Below, in pieces: positions 46,746 to 57,329 of a stretch of DNA of 64,000 bases. Each line of letters opens with the position of its first letter. Within the stretch, counting starts at the first letter, position 1. The stretch comes from Bradyrhizobium sp. DOA9 (GTDB lineage: Bacteria > Pseudomonadota > Alphaproteobacteria > Rhizobiales > Xanthobacteraceae). A program made the position numbers and the translations under genes. The DNA lies in contig NZ_DF820425.1 in NCBI RefSeq assembly GCF_000617845.2, positions 1,247,690 to 1,311,689 of the forward strand, given 5' to 3'. The notes beneath the pieces were generated by a model that did no database searches, was not told the DNA's origin, and saw only the letters and a list, made by a program, of their open reading frames with translations.

Positions 46746-48716
46746 TCATCCCTTGGCCGGCCGGTCCAGGATCTCGCGCACACGCAGCGCCAGCTTCGCC
46801 TGCGAAACGGGCTTTTCGAGAACATCGACGCCTTCATCCAGTCGGCCCTGATGGACCACGGCGTTCCTGGAGTATCCCGTCATGTAGAGAGTCTTCAGTC
46901 CCGGCCGAATCTGCTGCGCCCGTCTTCCGAGCTCGCGACCATTGATTCCGGGCATGACGACGTCGGTCAGAAGCAGATCCACTCTCGGCTCCTCCTGGAG
47001 CAGAATGGTCAGAGCGCCTTGAGCGCTCGGTGCGGACAGGACGCGGTAATTGAGGTCGCGCAGGACATCGCACACATAGGTCCTGAGGTCGGAATCATCC
47101 TCGACAACGAGAATCGTCTCCACCTTCTCGCCTTCGGGCAGCACGCCCTCCGGCTCGTTGGCAGCCGCTTGGCTCGTGCCGAGGTAGCGGGGGAAATACA
47201 TCTTGATGCTGGTGCCGTGACCGACCTCGCTGTAGATCTTCACGTGCCCGCCGGATTGCTTGACGAAGCCGTAGACCTGGCTGAGACCGAGCCCCGTGCC
47301 ATGCCCCGGCTCTTTCGTCGTGAAGAAGGGCTCGAACGCGTGATCGAGCACCTCGCTCGACATTCCGATTCCCGTGTCGGTCACACAAATCGCGACGTAC
47401 TGACCTGGCGACAGCTCGGGATTGATGCGGCTGTAGTCATCGTCGGCCGAGACGTTCACGGCCTCGACAGTGAGCTTGCCGCCGTCCGGCATGGCGTCGC
47501 GCGCGTTGATGGCGAGATTGATGATCGCCGACTCCAGATGGTTTGCGTCGGCCTCGATCTGCCACAGGCCGGCGCTGCCGACGGTTTCAACTTCGACCCG
47601 CTCGCCGAGTGTGCGCTGCAGGAAGTCCTGCACGCCGTTTAGGAAGTTGTTGACGTTGATCGGCTTCGGATCAAGAGCCTGGCGGCGCGAGAAGGCAAGC
47701 AAGCGGCTGGTCAGCGCCGCAGCTCTCTGGGCACCACGCTTGGCGTGGCCGAGAGCACGCTGGAGATTGCCGCTGCCGGCCAATTGGCGGGCATTGCGCT
47801 CCGCGGTCTCGATGTTGCCCAGCACGATCATGAGGAGGTTGTTGAAATCATGCGCGATGCCGCCGCTCAGCTGCCCGACGGCCTCGAGCTTCTGCGAGGC
47901 AAGCAGTTGCTCCTGAACCTGCTTGAGCTCGTCCTGCGCGCGCTTGCGTTCGGTGAGATCGCGCGTGACCTTGGCGAAACCGATGATCTCGCCTGCCTCT
48001 CCCACGATTCGATCGATGATGACGGACGCCCAGAAGCGCGTTCCATCCTTTCGTAACCGCCAGCCTTCGGCTTCGAAGCGGCCGTGCTCGCGAGCTTCCG
48101 CCAATGCCCGTTTGGCGACTCCGCTTGCGAGATCTTCCGGCGTGTAGAACCGGCTGAAGTGCTGCCCGATGATCTCATCCGGAGCATAGCCTTTGATGCG
48201 CTGAGCTCCTGGATTCCAGGTCGCGACGTTGCCGTGCGGATCGAGCTGGAAAATGGCATAGTCGATCACGGCCTCGATCAACCGGCGATAGCGTCGCTCG
48301 CTCTCGAGCAGTTCGGCGTGCGCTTGCTGCCGCTCGGTGATGTCCCGCGTCACCTTGGCAAAGCCGATCAGGCGACCCTGCTCGTCCCTGATCGCGTCGA
48401 GGACGACGAGGGCCCAGAACCGACTGCCGTCCTTGCGCACCCGCCAGCCCTCGGAATGGAAGCGCCCGCTTTCACGCGCCGTCGCCAGCGCTTTCTCGGG
48501 CAGGCCCGCGGCACGATCCTCCGGGGTGTAGAACCCTGAGAATGACTGGCCGACGATTTCGGCTGCGGAATAGCCCTTGAGACGCTCGGCGCCTGCGTTC
48601 CAGCTCCGCACGATTCCGTCGGTATCGAGCATGAAGATGGCGTAATCGACGATCGCGTTGACGAGCAACTCGAGACGACGACCGTCGTCGAGCTCGTCAA
48701 GCGGTGTTCGATTCAT
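46746..48716 (-). CDS. Double-PAS hybrid histidine kinase
   Basis: This 656-residue soluble sensor has two near-duplicate PAS domains (about 15-135 and 140-260), each with FYTPED, GW-R-RKDG-RFWA and IGFAKVTRD. HisKA with His289 (GGIAHDFNN), an HATPase (NLAINARDAMPDGG, DTGIGM, GTGLGLSQVYG) and a C-terminal receiver with Asp585 (LLTDVVMPG) follow. The ATG at 48716 is set by a GAGG 7 nt upstream; the longer frame begins with TTG. No transmembrane segment is visible, so it probably senses a cytoplasmic cue. Signal and partner are unknown. Confidence 0.9.
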   Translation of the reverse strand: MNRTPLDELDDGRRLELLVNAIVDYAIFMLDTDGIVRSWNAGAERLKGYSAAEIVGQSFSGFYTPEDRAAGLPEKALATARESGRFHSEGWRVRKDGSRFWALVVLDAIRDEQGRLIGFAKVTRDITERQQAHAELLESERRYRRLIEAVIDYAIFQLDPHGNVATWNPGAQRIKGYAPDEIIGQHFSRFYTPEDLASGVAKRALAEAREHGRFEAEGWRLRKDGTRFWASVIIDRIVGEAGEIIGFAKVTRDLTERKRAQDELKQVQEQLLASQKLEAVGQLSGGIAHDFNNLLMIVLGNIETAERNARQLAGSGNLQRALGHAKRGAQRAAALTSRLLAFSRRQALDPKPINVNNFLNGVQDFLQRTLGERVEVETVGSAGLWQIEADANHLESAIINLAINARDAMPDGGKLTVEAVNVSADDDYSRINPELSPGQYVAICVTDTGIGMSSEVLDHAFEPFFTTKEPGHGTGLGLSQVYGFVKQSGGHVKIYSEVGHGTSIKMYFPRYLGTSQAAANEPEGVLPEGEKVETILVVEDDSDLRTYVCDVLRDLNYRVLSAPSAQGALTILLQEEPRVDLLLTDVVMPGINGRELGRRAQQIRPGLKTLYMTGYSRNAVVHQGRLDEGVDVLEKPVSQAKLALRVREILDRPAKG

Positions 48717-48876
48717 TCGGATCCTCAGGGGCGAGTGGACGGCGGAATGGCTCAACGGATGAGCAACATACTGGTTCCCATGATGGTACTGTTGTACCGC
48801 CGCCTAAGTACGCATTTGCAGCGCTGGCAATGCCCTGCGACATCGCCGGGGAGCAAGCTCGAGATCGGCAACGACG

Positions 48877-49116
48877 TTATGCCGCGTGTGCGAAGAATCG
48901 CGGCGCCGAAAGTCGACCGGGCGGTCCCTGGGCGCCCTTGAAGACCGTGTCTGTCCGGGCGGCGCGCTTGCAGTGCGGGCACACAAAAAGATGGGCGATG
49001 ACCGGGTCCGGCTCGTCCGCGAGCAATTCCGAGCGATACCACCTCATCTCGACGTGGCAGTCCGGACATGTCGGCGCTTCAAGATGCTCTGCTGCGCTTC
49101 TGAGACGATCAACCAT
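48877..49116 (-). CDS. Small zinc-ribbon protein
   Basis: This 79-residue protein has Cys17-x2-Cys20 (TCPDCHVE) and Cys46-x2-Cys49 (VCPHCKR), a zinc-ribbon pattern. A good ribosome site (GAGGGG) precedes the ATG at 49116. The knuckles are separated by an acidic loop (ELLADEPDPVI). Function is unknown; nucleic-acid or protein binding is possible. It lies 160 bp upstream of the double-PAS kinase on the same strand. Confidence 0.78.
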   Translation of the reverse strand: MVDRLRSAAEHLEAPTCPDCHVEMRWYRSELLADEPDPVIAHLFVCPHCKRAARTDTVFKGAQGPPGRLSAPRFFAHAA

Positions 49117-49218
49117 GGCCCCTCACGTTTGGAAGGCCATAACGGAATACCCTTAGTTAGTCTGCATCAAAAGGTACTCAGCTCAGAAATTTGCGACCGG
49201 CTCAGTTGCCCGGCTCTG

Positions 49219-50175
49219 CTACAGCCGCCTGAGCGCAACGCTCTCCACCGTGTGGTCGGCCCCCTTCTTCAGGATCAGCGTCGCGCGGGGGCGGGTCGGC
49301 AGGATGTTATCCTCGAGATTGGCGAGGTTGGTGCGTTCCCAGATCGCGACCGCGGTGGCGGTGGCCTCCTCGTCCGACAAAAGCGCGTAGCGGTTGAAGT
49401 AGGATTTCGGATTGGTGAATGCGGTATCGCGCAGCGCCAGAAAGCGCTTGATGTACCATTGCCGCAGCGCCGCTTCGTCGGCGTCGATATAGACCGAGAA
49501 ATCGAAGAAGTCGGAGACCACGGGCACCGCCTTGCCGTCGCGCGGCAGCTTGCCGGTCTGCAGCACGTTGACGCCTTCGACGATCAGGATGTCTGGCTGG
49601 TCGACCTCGGCCCACTGGCCCGGCACGATGTCGTAGGTCAGATGTGAATAGACCGGCGCCCGCACGTGGCCGCGGCCGGACTTGATGTCGGAGAGGAAGC
49701 TGAGCAGCAGCGGCAGGTCATAGCTCTCCGGGAACCCCTTCTTCTGCATGAGGCCCTGACGCTCGAGCACCGCGTTGGGATAGAGGAATCCGTCCGTCGT
49801 GATCAGCTCGACCTTCGGCCGCGGCGACCAGCGCGCCAAGAGCGCCTGGAGCACGCGGGCCGTGGTGGATTTCCCGACCGCGACCGAACCGGCGACGCCG
49901 ATGATATAGGGCACCTTGCGGTCGCGGATGTTGAGGAACTGGCGCTCCGCGTAATACAGCCGCTGCATCGCATCGACGTAGATCGACAACAGGCGCGACA
50001 GTGGCAGGTAGATGTCCTCGACCTCCTGCAGGTCGAGGCGGTCGTGCAGCGAGCGCAACCGGTCGAACTCGCCCGGCTCCAGCGTCATCGGCGTATCGTC
50101 GCGCAGTCGCGCCCATTGCTCGCGCGTATAGATGCGGTAGGGATTGTACTGCTGCTCGGGTGCGCGGATATCCAT
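49219..50175 (-). CDS. coaA: Pantothenate kinase (type I)
   Basis: This 318-residue enzyme phosphorylates pantothenate in the first step of CoA synthesis. The Walker A is [16 protein letters not shown], followed by [12 protein letters not shown] and [12 protein letters not shown]. The C-terminus has [21 protein letters not shown], and the start [22 protein letters not shown] is typical. It is 150 bp downstream of hisE across a repeat. coaE, the last CoA step, is also in this window. Confidence 0.96.
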   Translation of the reverse strand: MDIRAPEQQYNPYRIYTREQWARLRDDTPMTLEPGEFDRLRSLHDRLDLQEVEDIYLPLSRLLSIYVDAMQRLYYAERQFLNIRDRKVPYIIGVAGSVAVGKSTTARVLQALLARWSPRPKVELITTDGFLYPNAVLERQGLMQKKGFPESYDLPLLLSFLSDIKSGRGHVRAPVYSHLTYDIVPGQWAEVDQPDILIVEGVNVLQTGKLPRDGKAVPVVSDFFDFSVYIDADEAALRQWYIKRFLALRDTAFTNPKSYFNRYALLSDEEATATAVAIWERTNLANLEDNILPTRPRATLILKKGADHTVESVALRRL

Positions 50176-50213
50176 GACGCCGCCTTTCCGTTGCGATCTG
50201 TTCGCCCTTGCCC

Positions 50214-50327
50214 AAAGCGCGATGAGATTTCGTCATCGCGCTTTAGTTTGTTGTTGACGCATGATCTTTCCGGAAAACCGCTTCGCACTTTGCGCTAGCG
50301 CGGCCCTTCGGGTCCGGATCATGCTTT
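50214..50327. repeat. Hairpin plus GGATCATGC element, copy 2, between hisE and coaA
   Basis: A perfect 12-bp inverted repeat AAAGCGCGATGA / TCATCGCGCTTT (50214-50225, 50233-50244) is followed by GCATGATC (50259-50266) and the 56-nt core at 50272-50327. The core ends at the hisE stop. Its match to 42451-42506 differs at only about four positions. Confidence 0.85.
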
Positions 50328-50649
50328 AGCCGCCCTTGCGCGACGCCTTCTCTTCCAGCCCCGACATCGAGGTCCGCTTGTCCAGCGCGGCCTCGACCTC
50401 TTCCAGCTTTATGCCGCGCGCCTTCAGCAGCACAAGGAAATGATAGAGCAGGTCGGCACTTTCAGCGATCAGATGCGCGCGATCGTTTTCGACTGCAGCG
50501 ATTACGGTTTCGACTGCTTCCTCGCCGAACTTCTTGGCGCAATGCTCGGGGCCTTTGTCGAGCAGCTTGCGGGTATAGGACGCTTCGCCGCCGGCCGCCG
50601 CGCGGGCGTCGATGGTTTCGGCCAGATCATGGATCGTGAAACGCGGCAT
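50326..50649 (-). CDS. hisE: Phosphoribosyl-ATP diphosphatase
   Basis: This 107-residue enzyme carries out the second histidine step, splitting pyrophosphate from phosphoribosyl-ATP. The MazG-like helical motif is [29 protein letters not shown]. The ATG at 50649 ([13 protein letters not shown]) is chosen over a longer frame. It is a stand-alone HisE, not fused to HisI. It is 89 bp downstream of hisF. Confidence 0.95.
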   Translation of the reverse strand: MPRFTIHDLAETIDARAAAGGEASYTRKLLDKGPEHCAKKFGEEAVETVIAAVENDRAHLIAESADLLYHFLVLLKARGIKLEEVEAALDKRTSMSGLEEKASRKGG

Positions 50650-50738
50650 CGGACACACTCGGAAACACGCTTGGCGACAGATTGGACCATGGCGGCCATC
50701 GCTATCCGCCAATGTAGCATCGTTACGGACCGGAGTCG

Positions 50739-51512
50739 TCAGGCATCCAGGCGCATCGGCAGCCCGCGCCGCGCCATGTGCTCCTTGGCCTCGCGAATGG
50801 TGAATTCCCCGAAATGGAAGATCGAGGCGGCCAGCACGGCGGTGGCGTGCCCGTCGCGAATACCGTCGACGAGATGGTCGAGATTGCCGACGCCGCCCGA
50901 GGCGATCACGGGAACGGGAACGCTGTCGGCGATCGCGCGGGTCAGCGGAATGTCGAATCCCTGCCTCGTGCCGTCGCGGTCCATCGAGGTCAGCAGGATC
51001 TCGCCGGCGCCGAGCGAAACGACCTCCTGGGCATATTCGATCGCGTCGATGCCGGTCGAGTTGCGGCCGCCATGGGTGAAGATCTCCCAGCGGTCACCGC
51101 CCGGACGCTTGACGCGCTTGGCGTCGATCGCGACCACCACGCACTGCTCGCCGAATTTTTCGGCAGCTTCCTTGACGAACTCGCGCCGCGACACCGCGGC
51201 GCTGTTGATCGACACCTTGTCGGCGCCGGCGCGCAGCAGCGTCTTGATGTCGCCCACCTCGCGCACGCCGCCGCCGACGGTGACAGGCATGAAGCAGGCT
51301 TCCGCCGTGCGCCGGACCACGTCCAGCATGATGCCGCGGTTCTCGTGGGTCGCGGTAATGTCGAGGAAGGTGAGCTCGTCGGCGCCGGCGGCGTCATAGG
51401 CGATCGCGGCTTCCACGGGATCGCCGGCATCCCTGAGATCGACGAAGTTGACGCCCTTGACGACGCGGCCGTCCTTGACGTCGAGGCAGGGGATCACGCG
51501 TACCTTGAACAT
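50739..51512 (-). CDS. hisF: Imidazole glycerol phosphate synthase subunit HisF
   Basis: This 257-residue (beta/alpha)8 cyclase makes imidazole glycerol phosphate with His[21 protein letters not shown] contains the catalytic-type Asp, and [14 protein letters not shown] holds the second. The C-terminal [12 protein letters not shown] is typical. It starts 3 bp after hisA ends, so coupling is likely. Confidence 0.97.
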   Translation of the reverse strand: MFKVRVIPCLDVKDGRVVKGVNFVDLRDAGDPVEAAIAYDAAGADELTFLDITATHENRGIMLDVVRRTAEACFMPVTVGGGVREVGDIKTLLRAGADKVSINSAAVSRREFVKEAAEKFGEQCVVVAIDAKRVKRPGGDRWEIFTHGGRNSTGIDAIEYAQEVVSLGAGEILLTSMDRDGTRQGFDIPLTRAIADSVPVPVIASGGVGNLDHLVDGIRDGHATAVLAASIFHFGEFTIREAKEHMARRGLPMRLDA

Positions 51513-51515
51513 GGG

Positions 51516-52262
51516 TCAGCTCCTGCGCGCGTCGCGGATCAAGGTGAGGGCCGCAGCCGGATCGAGCCGGCCGTCGTAAAGCGCGCGGCCCGCGATCGCG
51601 CCGGCCAGCTTTTTCGCGCGTGGCGTCAGCATGGCTTTCACGTCCTCGATCGAGGCGAGGCCGCCGGAGGCGATCACCGGAATGGAGATGGCATCGGCCA
51701 GCGCGATGGTCGCCTCCAGGTTCAAGCCCTTGAGCAGGCCGTCGCGCGCGATATCGGTGAAGATGATGGCGGCAACGCCGGCATCCTCGAACCGCTCTGC
51801 GATCTCCAGCGCCGTGACCTGCGACGTCTCGGCCCAGCCTTCAACCGCGACCTTGCCGTCGCGCGCATCAAGCCCGACCGCGACGCGGCCGGGAAACTTC
51901 TTCGCCGCAGACTTCACCAATTCAGGATCACGCACCGCGGCGGTGCCGATGATGACGCGGGTGATGCCCTTGTCGAGCCAGGCTTCGACCGTCTTGAGAT
52001 CGCGGATGCCGCCGCCGAGTTGTACCGGAATCTTGATCGTCTTCAGCATCGCCTCGACGGCGTCGGCATTCACCGGCTTGCCGGCAAAGGCGCCGTCGAG
52101 GTCGACGACGTGGAGATATTCAAAACCCTGCTCGGCAAAGCTCTGCGCCTGCGCAGCCGGATTGAGGTTGAACACCGTCGCGCGCGCCATGTCGCCTTGC
52201 TCGAGGCGCACGCACTGGCCATTCTTGAGGTCGATCGCGGGAAAGAGAATCACGGTTTCCAT
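51516..52262 (-). CDS. hisA: Phosphoribosyl isomerase HisA
   Basis: This 248-residue (beta/alpha)8 isomerase converts ProFAR to [26 protein letters not shown] holds the N-terminal catalytic Asp, and [15 protein letters not shown] the second. It sits between hisH (13-bp overlap) and hisF (3-bp gap). Confidence 0.97.
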   Translation of the reverse strand: METVILFPAIDLKNGQCVRLEQGDMARATVFNLNPAAQAQSFAEQGFEYLHVVDLDGAFAGKPVNADAVEAMLKTIKIPVQLGGGIRDLKTVEAWLDKGITRVIIGTAAVRDPELVKSAAKKFPGRVAVGLDARDGKVAVEGWAETSQVTALEIAERFEDAGVAAIIFTDIARDGLLKGLNLEATIALADAISIPVIASGGLASIEDVKAMLTPRAKKLAGAIAGRALYDGRLDPAAALTLIRDARRS

Positions 52263-52900
52263 CGCAAGAAGTTCGAGATCAGGGCCAAGCCGAAACGCTG
52301 GCTCTTCTCGGGGTGAAACTGCGTGCCGATGGCGGTGTCCTTCGCGACGATCGCGGTGACGGGCCCGCCGTAATCGGCGCGCGCGAGCACGTCCGCCTCG
52401 CTGGCGGGATTGAGATGATAGGAGTGCACGAAGTAAGCGTGCTGGCCCTTCGGGCCGAGCGGCAGCTTGTCCAGCACCGGATGCTCCTTGAGCACCTCCA
52501 GCGTATTCCAGCCCATGTGCGGGATCTTCAGGCTTTCATCGCGCGGCGTGATCTTCTCGACGTCGCCGCCGATCCAGTTCAGGCCTTCGGTGATGACGTG
52601 TTCCTTGCCGCGGCTCGCCATCAGCTGCATGCCGACGCAGATGCCGAAGAACGGCCGCGCCTTGACGCGGACCGCTTCGGTGATCGCCTCGACCATGCCG
52701 TTGACGGCATCCAGTCCACGCCGGCAATCGGCGAAGGCACCGACGCCCGGCAGCACCAGGCGGTCGGCCTCGTAAGCCTGATCGGGGTCGCTGGTGACGA
52801 AGACCTTTTGCGGGCTCTCCAGGCTGCGCGCGGCGCGCTCGAATGCCTTGGCGGCGGAGTGCAGATTGCCGGAACCGTAATCGATGATGGCGACGCTCAT
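52250..52900 (-). CDS. hisH: Imidazole glycerol phosphate synthase subunit HisH
   Basis: This 216-residue class I glutaminase feeds ammonia to HisF. The nucleophile Cys is in GICVGMQLM, and the His/Glu pair is in [10 protein letters not shown]. The ATG at 52900 ([15 protein letters not shown]) is used rather than a longer frame that overlaps the DUF2628 gene. It overlaps DUF2628 by 4 bp and hisA by 13 bp. Confidence 0.96.
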   Translation of the reverse strand: MSVAIIDYGSGNLHSAAKAFERAARSLESPQKVFVTSDPDQAYEADRLVLPGVGAFADCRRGLDAVNGMVEAITEAVRVKARPFFGICVGMQLMASRGKEHVITEGLNWIGGDVEKITPRDESLKIPHMGWNTLEVLKEHPVLDKLPLGPKGQHAYFVHSYHLNPASEADVLARADYGGPVTAIVAKDTAIGTQFHPEKSQRFGLALISNFLRWKP

Positions 52901-53427
52901 CTTGACCCTCCCGGTTCTGGAAACAATCCAATGATGCCGCCGGCCGGAAGCGGCGGCGGGTTCGAGAATGGCTGGCCCGGCACGCCCCGGGTCGGCGGCG
53001 GACCGCCGCGATCGATGGCCCATTGATCATTGACGATGCCGTTCTGCTTCTGACTCCAGCGCTCGAAGAAGCGGCGCTCCGCAGTATCGCTGTCGTCGGC
53101 GACGACGACGTCGAGCTGCCGCCACTTGCCGCGCGACAAGGTCCAGCGGCGCAGGCTCGAGGCCTCGAGGCCCATCAGCAGCGCGACGATGCAATCGGCG
53201 AAGAAGATCGAGGAGCGCCCGACGCCGAGGCTCGACAGCCCCGTGTTGAACGCGACCACGAAGATCAGATAGCCGATCAGCGCCAGCCACAGCCGATTCC
53301 ACAACAGCCAGAACGGACCGAAGATCATCGCCCAGAAATGGAAGCCGTCGCGCACGAGCACGAACTTGTCGGTCGCGCGCAGATCGGCTCCGGCGGGTGA
53401 GGGAGCGTGAACTGTGTAGACAGGCAT
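52897..53427 (-). CDS. DUF2628 family membrane protein within the his cluster
   Basis: This 176-residue protein has two or three hydrophobic segments ([48 protein letters not shown]) and a long Pro/Gly-rich C-terminal tail. The N-terminal MPVYTVHAP and [14 protein letters not shown] are DUF2628 features. No function is known. It lies between hisB and hisH and overlaps hisH by 4 bp, so it is co-transcribed with histidine genes. Confidence 0.85.
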   Translation of the reverse strand: MPVYTVHAPSPAGADLRATDKFVLVRDGFHFWAMIFGPFWLLWNRLWLALIGYLIFVVAFNTGLSSLGVGRSSIFFADCIVALLMGLEASSLRRWTLSRGKWRQLDVVVADDSDTAERRFFERWSQKQNGIVNDQWAIDRGGPPPTRGVPGQPFSNPPPLPAGGIIGLFPEPGGSR

Positions 53428-53491
53428 GGTGATGCCCCGTTCTCGAGAATTCAGTGATGCCGCCAGCAGCGTTCGCCGCAAGACGGAGATG

Positions 53492-54085
53492 TCAGCCGCC
53501 GAGCGAGCCCTTGGTGGACGGGATCTCGCCCGCCGCCTTCGGATCGATCGCGACGGCGGTGCGCAGCGCCCGCGCCAGACCCTTGAAGCAGGACTCGGCG
53601 ATATGATGGCTGTTATCGCCATATAGGGTCTCGACGTGGAGAGTCACGCCGGCGTTGATGGCGAAGGCCTGGAACCACTCGCGCACCAGCTCGGTGTCGA
53701 ACTCGCCGATCTTGTCGCGCGGGAAGGCGGCCTTGAACACCAGGAAGGGGCGGCCCGAGATGTCGATGACGACGCGCGTCAGCGTCTCGTCCATGGGCAT
53801 GTGCACGCCGGCATAGCGGGCGATGCCCGCCATGTTGCCGAGCGCCTGCCTGACCGCCTGGCCAAGCGCGATGCCGGTGTCTTCGGTGGTATGGTGATAA
53901 TCAATGTGCAGGTCGCCCACCGCCTTGACCGTGAGGTCGATGCGGGAATGGCGGGCGAGGAGATCGAGCATATGGTCGAAAAAGCCGATGCCGGTCGCGA
54001 TATTGGCCACGCCGGTGCCATCGAGGTTCACGGAGACCTCGATGTCGGTTTCCTTGGTCTTGCGCTTGATCGTCGCGGTGCGCAT
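53492..54085 (-). CDS. hisB: Imidazoleglycerol-phosphate dehydratase
   Basis: This 197-residue enzyme removes water from [15 protein letters not shown] and [18 protein letters not shown] supply manganese-binding His/Asp/Glu residues, and [19 protein letters not shown] the C-terminal set. It is the monofunctional form, without the HisB phosphatase domain of E. coli. It is the first gene of the local his run and is divergent from hslV. Confidence 0.97.
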   Translation of the reverse strand: MRTATIKRKTKETDIEVSVNLDGTGVANIATGIGFFDHMLDLLARHSRIDLTVKAVGDLHIDYHHTTEDTGIALGQAVRQALGNMAGIARYAGVHMPMDETLTRVVIDISGRPFLVFKAAFPRDKIGEFDTELVREWFQAFAINAGVTLHVETLYGDNSHHIAESCFKGLARALRTAVAIDPKAAGEIPSTKGSLGG

Positions 54086-54289
54086 TGAAAGCTGGCTTTC
54101 ATCCTAGCTAGGGAGCCGAAAACGCCAGTCTCTTAACAGCCAAATGACACCTTCGCTACTGCGGGAACGGCCGGCCGGGCCTCTACTTCTGCCTATGGTG
54201 AGCGAAATTCGGCCCGGAACGGCCCGTTGTGCCCCGGTTGTCCCCTTTGCCCCGACCGCCTAAATCAGGCCGGACAACGAGGATCATTC

Positions 54290-54850
54290 ATGCAGGATTC
54301 CCAGAAGAGCTCGCCGGGCTGGCACGGCACCACGATTTTGACGGTCCGCAAGGGCGGCAAGGTGGTGGTCGGCGGCGACGGCCAGGTCTCGATCGGCCAG
54401 ACTGTGATCAAGTCCAACGCCAAGAAGGTCCGCAAGCTCGGCAAGGGCGACGTCATCGGCGGCTTTGCCGGCGCCACTGCCGACGCCTTTACGCTGTTCG
54501 AGCGGCTGGAATCCAAGCTCGAGCAATATCCGGGGCAGCTGACCCGGGCCGCGGTGGAGCTCGCCAAGGACTGGCGCACCGACCGTTACCTGCGCCGGCT
54601 GGAGGCCATGATGATCGTGGCCGACAAGGACGTCTCCCTGGTGCTGACGGGCACCGGCGACGTGCTCGAGCCCGAGGCCGGCGTGATGGCGATCGGCTCC
54701 GGCGGCAATTACGCGCTGGCGGCGGCCCGGGCCCTGCTCGACACCGACAAGGACGCCGAGACCATCGTCCGACGGTCGCTGGACATCGCCGCGGACATCT
54801 GCGTCTACACCAACCGGAATGTGACGATCGAGAGCCTCGCGACGGGGTAG
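54290..54850 (+). CDS. hslV: ATP-dependent protease subunit HslV
   Basis: This 186-residue N-terminal-nucleophile-type peptidase has the active Thr in [20 protein letters not shown]; a short propeptide (about 13 residues) precedes the Thr-Thr pair. [17 protein letters not shown] and [15 protein letters not shown] are family marks. It pairs with HslU, encoded 1.15 kb downstream after a GNAT and a DUF2585 gene. The ATG at 54290 is chosen; GAGGA lies 9 nt upstream. Confidence 0.97.
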   Translation: MQDSQKSSPGWHGTTILTVRKGGKVVVGGDGQVSIGQTVIKSNAKKVRKLGKGDVIGGFAGATADAFTLFERLESKLEQYPGQLTRAAVELAKDWRTDRYLRRLEAMMIVADKDVSLVLTGTGDVLEPEAGVMAIGSGGNYALAAARALLDTDKDAETIVRRSLDIAADICVYTNRNVTIESLATG

Positions 54851-54853
54851 GTG

Positions 54854-55336
54854 ATGGCGCCAGCCTACACCTTCCGCCCGATGACCATGGCCGACATGCC
54901 GCTGATCCGGCGCTGGCTGGACGCCCCGCATGTCGCCGAGTGGTGGCATGATCCCGAGACGCTGGAATTCGTCGGCGGCGACCTCGACCATCCCGACCTG
55001 GCGCAGTTCATCGTTGACCACAATGACCGGCCCTTGGCCTACCTGCAGTGCTACCGGCTCGGCGATTGGCATGTCAGCTTCGGTCCGCAGCCCGTCGGCA
55101 CTCGCGGCCTCGATCAGTTCATCGGCGAGGCTGATATGCTCGGATGCGGGCACGGATCGGCTTTCATCCGCGCCTTCATCGACGAACTCTTCGCGCGCGG
55201 TGTGCCGCGCATTGTGATAGACCCGAGTCCTGCCAATGCCCGAGCCATTCGTGCCTATGAGAAAGCTGGTTTCGTGCCGCAGCGCGAGATCGTCACGCCC
55301 GACGGTCCCGCACTCCTGATGATCCGAGACCCATGA
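54854..55336 (+). CDS. GNAT family N-acetyltransferase
   Basis: This 160-residue protein resembles the AacA4/aminoglycoside 6'-acetyltransferase branch of [25 protein letters not shown] at the start, VAEWWHDPE, and the acetyl-CoA site region [16 protein letters not shown] with [19 protein letters not shown]. The acceptor is unknown, and drug resistance cannot be assumed. It starts 3 bp after hslV and overlaps the DUF2585 gene by ATGA, so it is an operon member. Confidence 0.88.
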   Translation: MAPAYTFRPMTMADMPLIRRWLDAPHVAEWWHDPETLEFVGGDLDHPDLAQFIVDHNDRPLAYLQCYRLGDWHVSFGPQPVGTRGLDQFIGEADMLGCGHGSAFIRAFIDELFARGVPRIVIDPSPANARAIRAYEKAGFVPQREIVTPDGPALLMIRDP

Positions 55337-55947
55337 CGCTCGCCGCAACGCCCGCCGCCAAGGCCACATTCCCGCCGCTCGCCTGGGTCGGCATCGCGCT
55401 GTCGCTGTTGGCGCTGCAGGCGGCGATCCTGCTTGCGATGGGGCGGGTGCCGATCTGCGCCTGCGGCACCATCAAGCTGTGGCACGGCGTGGTCAACAGC
55501 TCGGAGAATTCCCAGCAGATCGCCGACTGGTACACGTTCTCGCACGTGCTGCACGGCTTCCTGTTCTACGGCCTGACCTGGCTGCTGTTCGCACGATTGC
55601 CGTTCCCTCTCTCCTGGCCGGCACGGCTGATCATCGCGATGCTGATCGAAGGCGCCTGGGAGATCGTCGAGAACTCGCCCTTCATCATCGAGCGCTACCG
55701 CGCCGGCACCATCTCGCTGGATTATTACGGCGACAGCATCCTCAATTCGGTCTCGGACAATCTGGCCATGATCCTCGGGTTCCTGGTCGCACGCGCGCTG
55801 CCCGTGAGCGCGACCGTGCTGCTCGGCATCGCCTTCGAGATCGTGCTGGCGCTCCACATTCGCGACAATCTGACGCTCAACATCCTGATGCTGATCCATC
55901 CGGTCGAGGCCGTGAAGCAATGGCAATCCGGCCCGCCGATCATCTGA
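55333..55947 (+). CDS. DUF2585 (UPF0314) family membrane protein
   Basis: This 204-residue protein has four or five helices and the DUF2585 signature [20 protein letters not shown], followed by [16 protein letters not shown]. The family is restricted mainly to alphaproteobacteria and has no known role. It is placed between the GNAT gene (4-bp overlap) and hslU (49-bp gap), within the hslV-hslU operon. Confidence 0.9.
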   Translation: MTLAATPAAKATFPPLAWVGIALSLLALQAAILLAMGRVPICACGTIKLWHGVVNSSENSQQIADWYTFSHVLHGFLFYGLTWLLFARLPFPLSWPARLIIAMLIEGAWEIVENSPFIIERYRAGTISLDYYGDSILNSVSDNLAMILGFLVARALPVSATVLLGIAFEIVLALHIRDNLTLNILMLIHPVEAVKQWQSGPPII

Positions 55948-55996
55948 CCCAAAATGCGGCTTGTCCTTGGCCGCCTGCCGCCCTAGCTAAGCAGAC

Positions 55997-57301
<1,305 letters not shown>

Positions 57302-57329
57302 TTCGGAGCGGTCGCGCTATTGATGCGGC

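Noticed and set aside
50778..52316. 512-codon plus frame opposite hisF and hisA
   Set aside because: Shadow of two well-identified enzymes, with Arg/Asp/Gly-rich low-complexity translation.
54086..54289. RpoH promoter for hslV
   Set aside because: CCTATGG occurs near 54193, but no CTTG-type -35 lies at the right distance.
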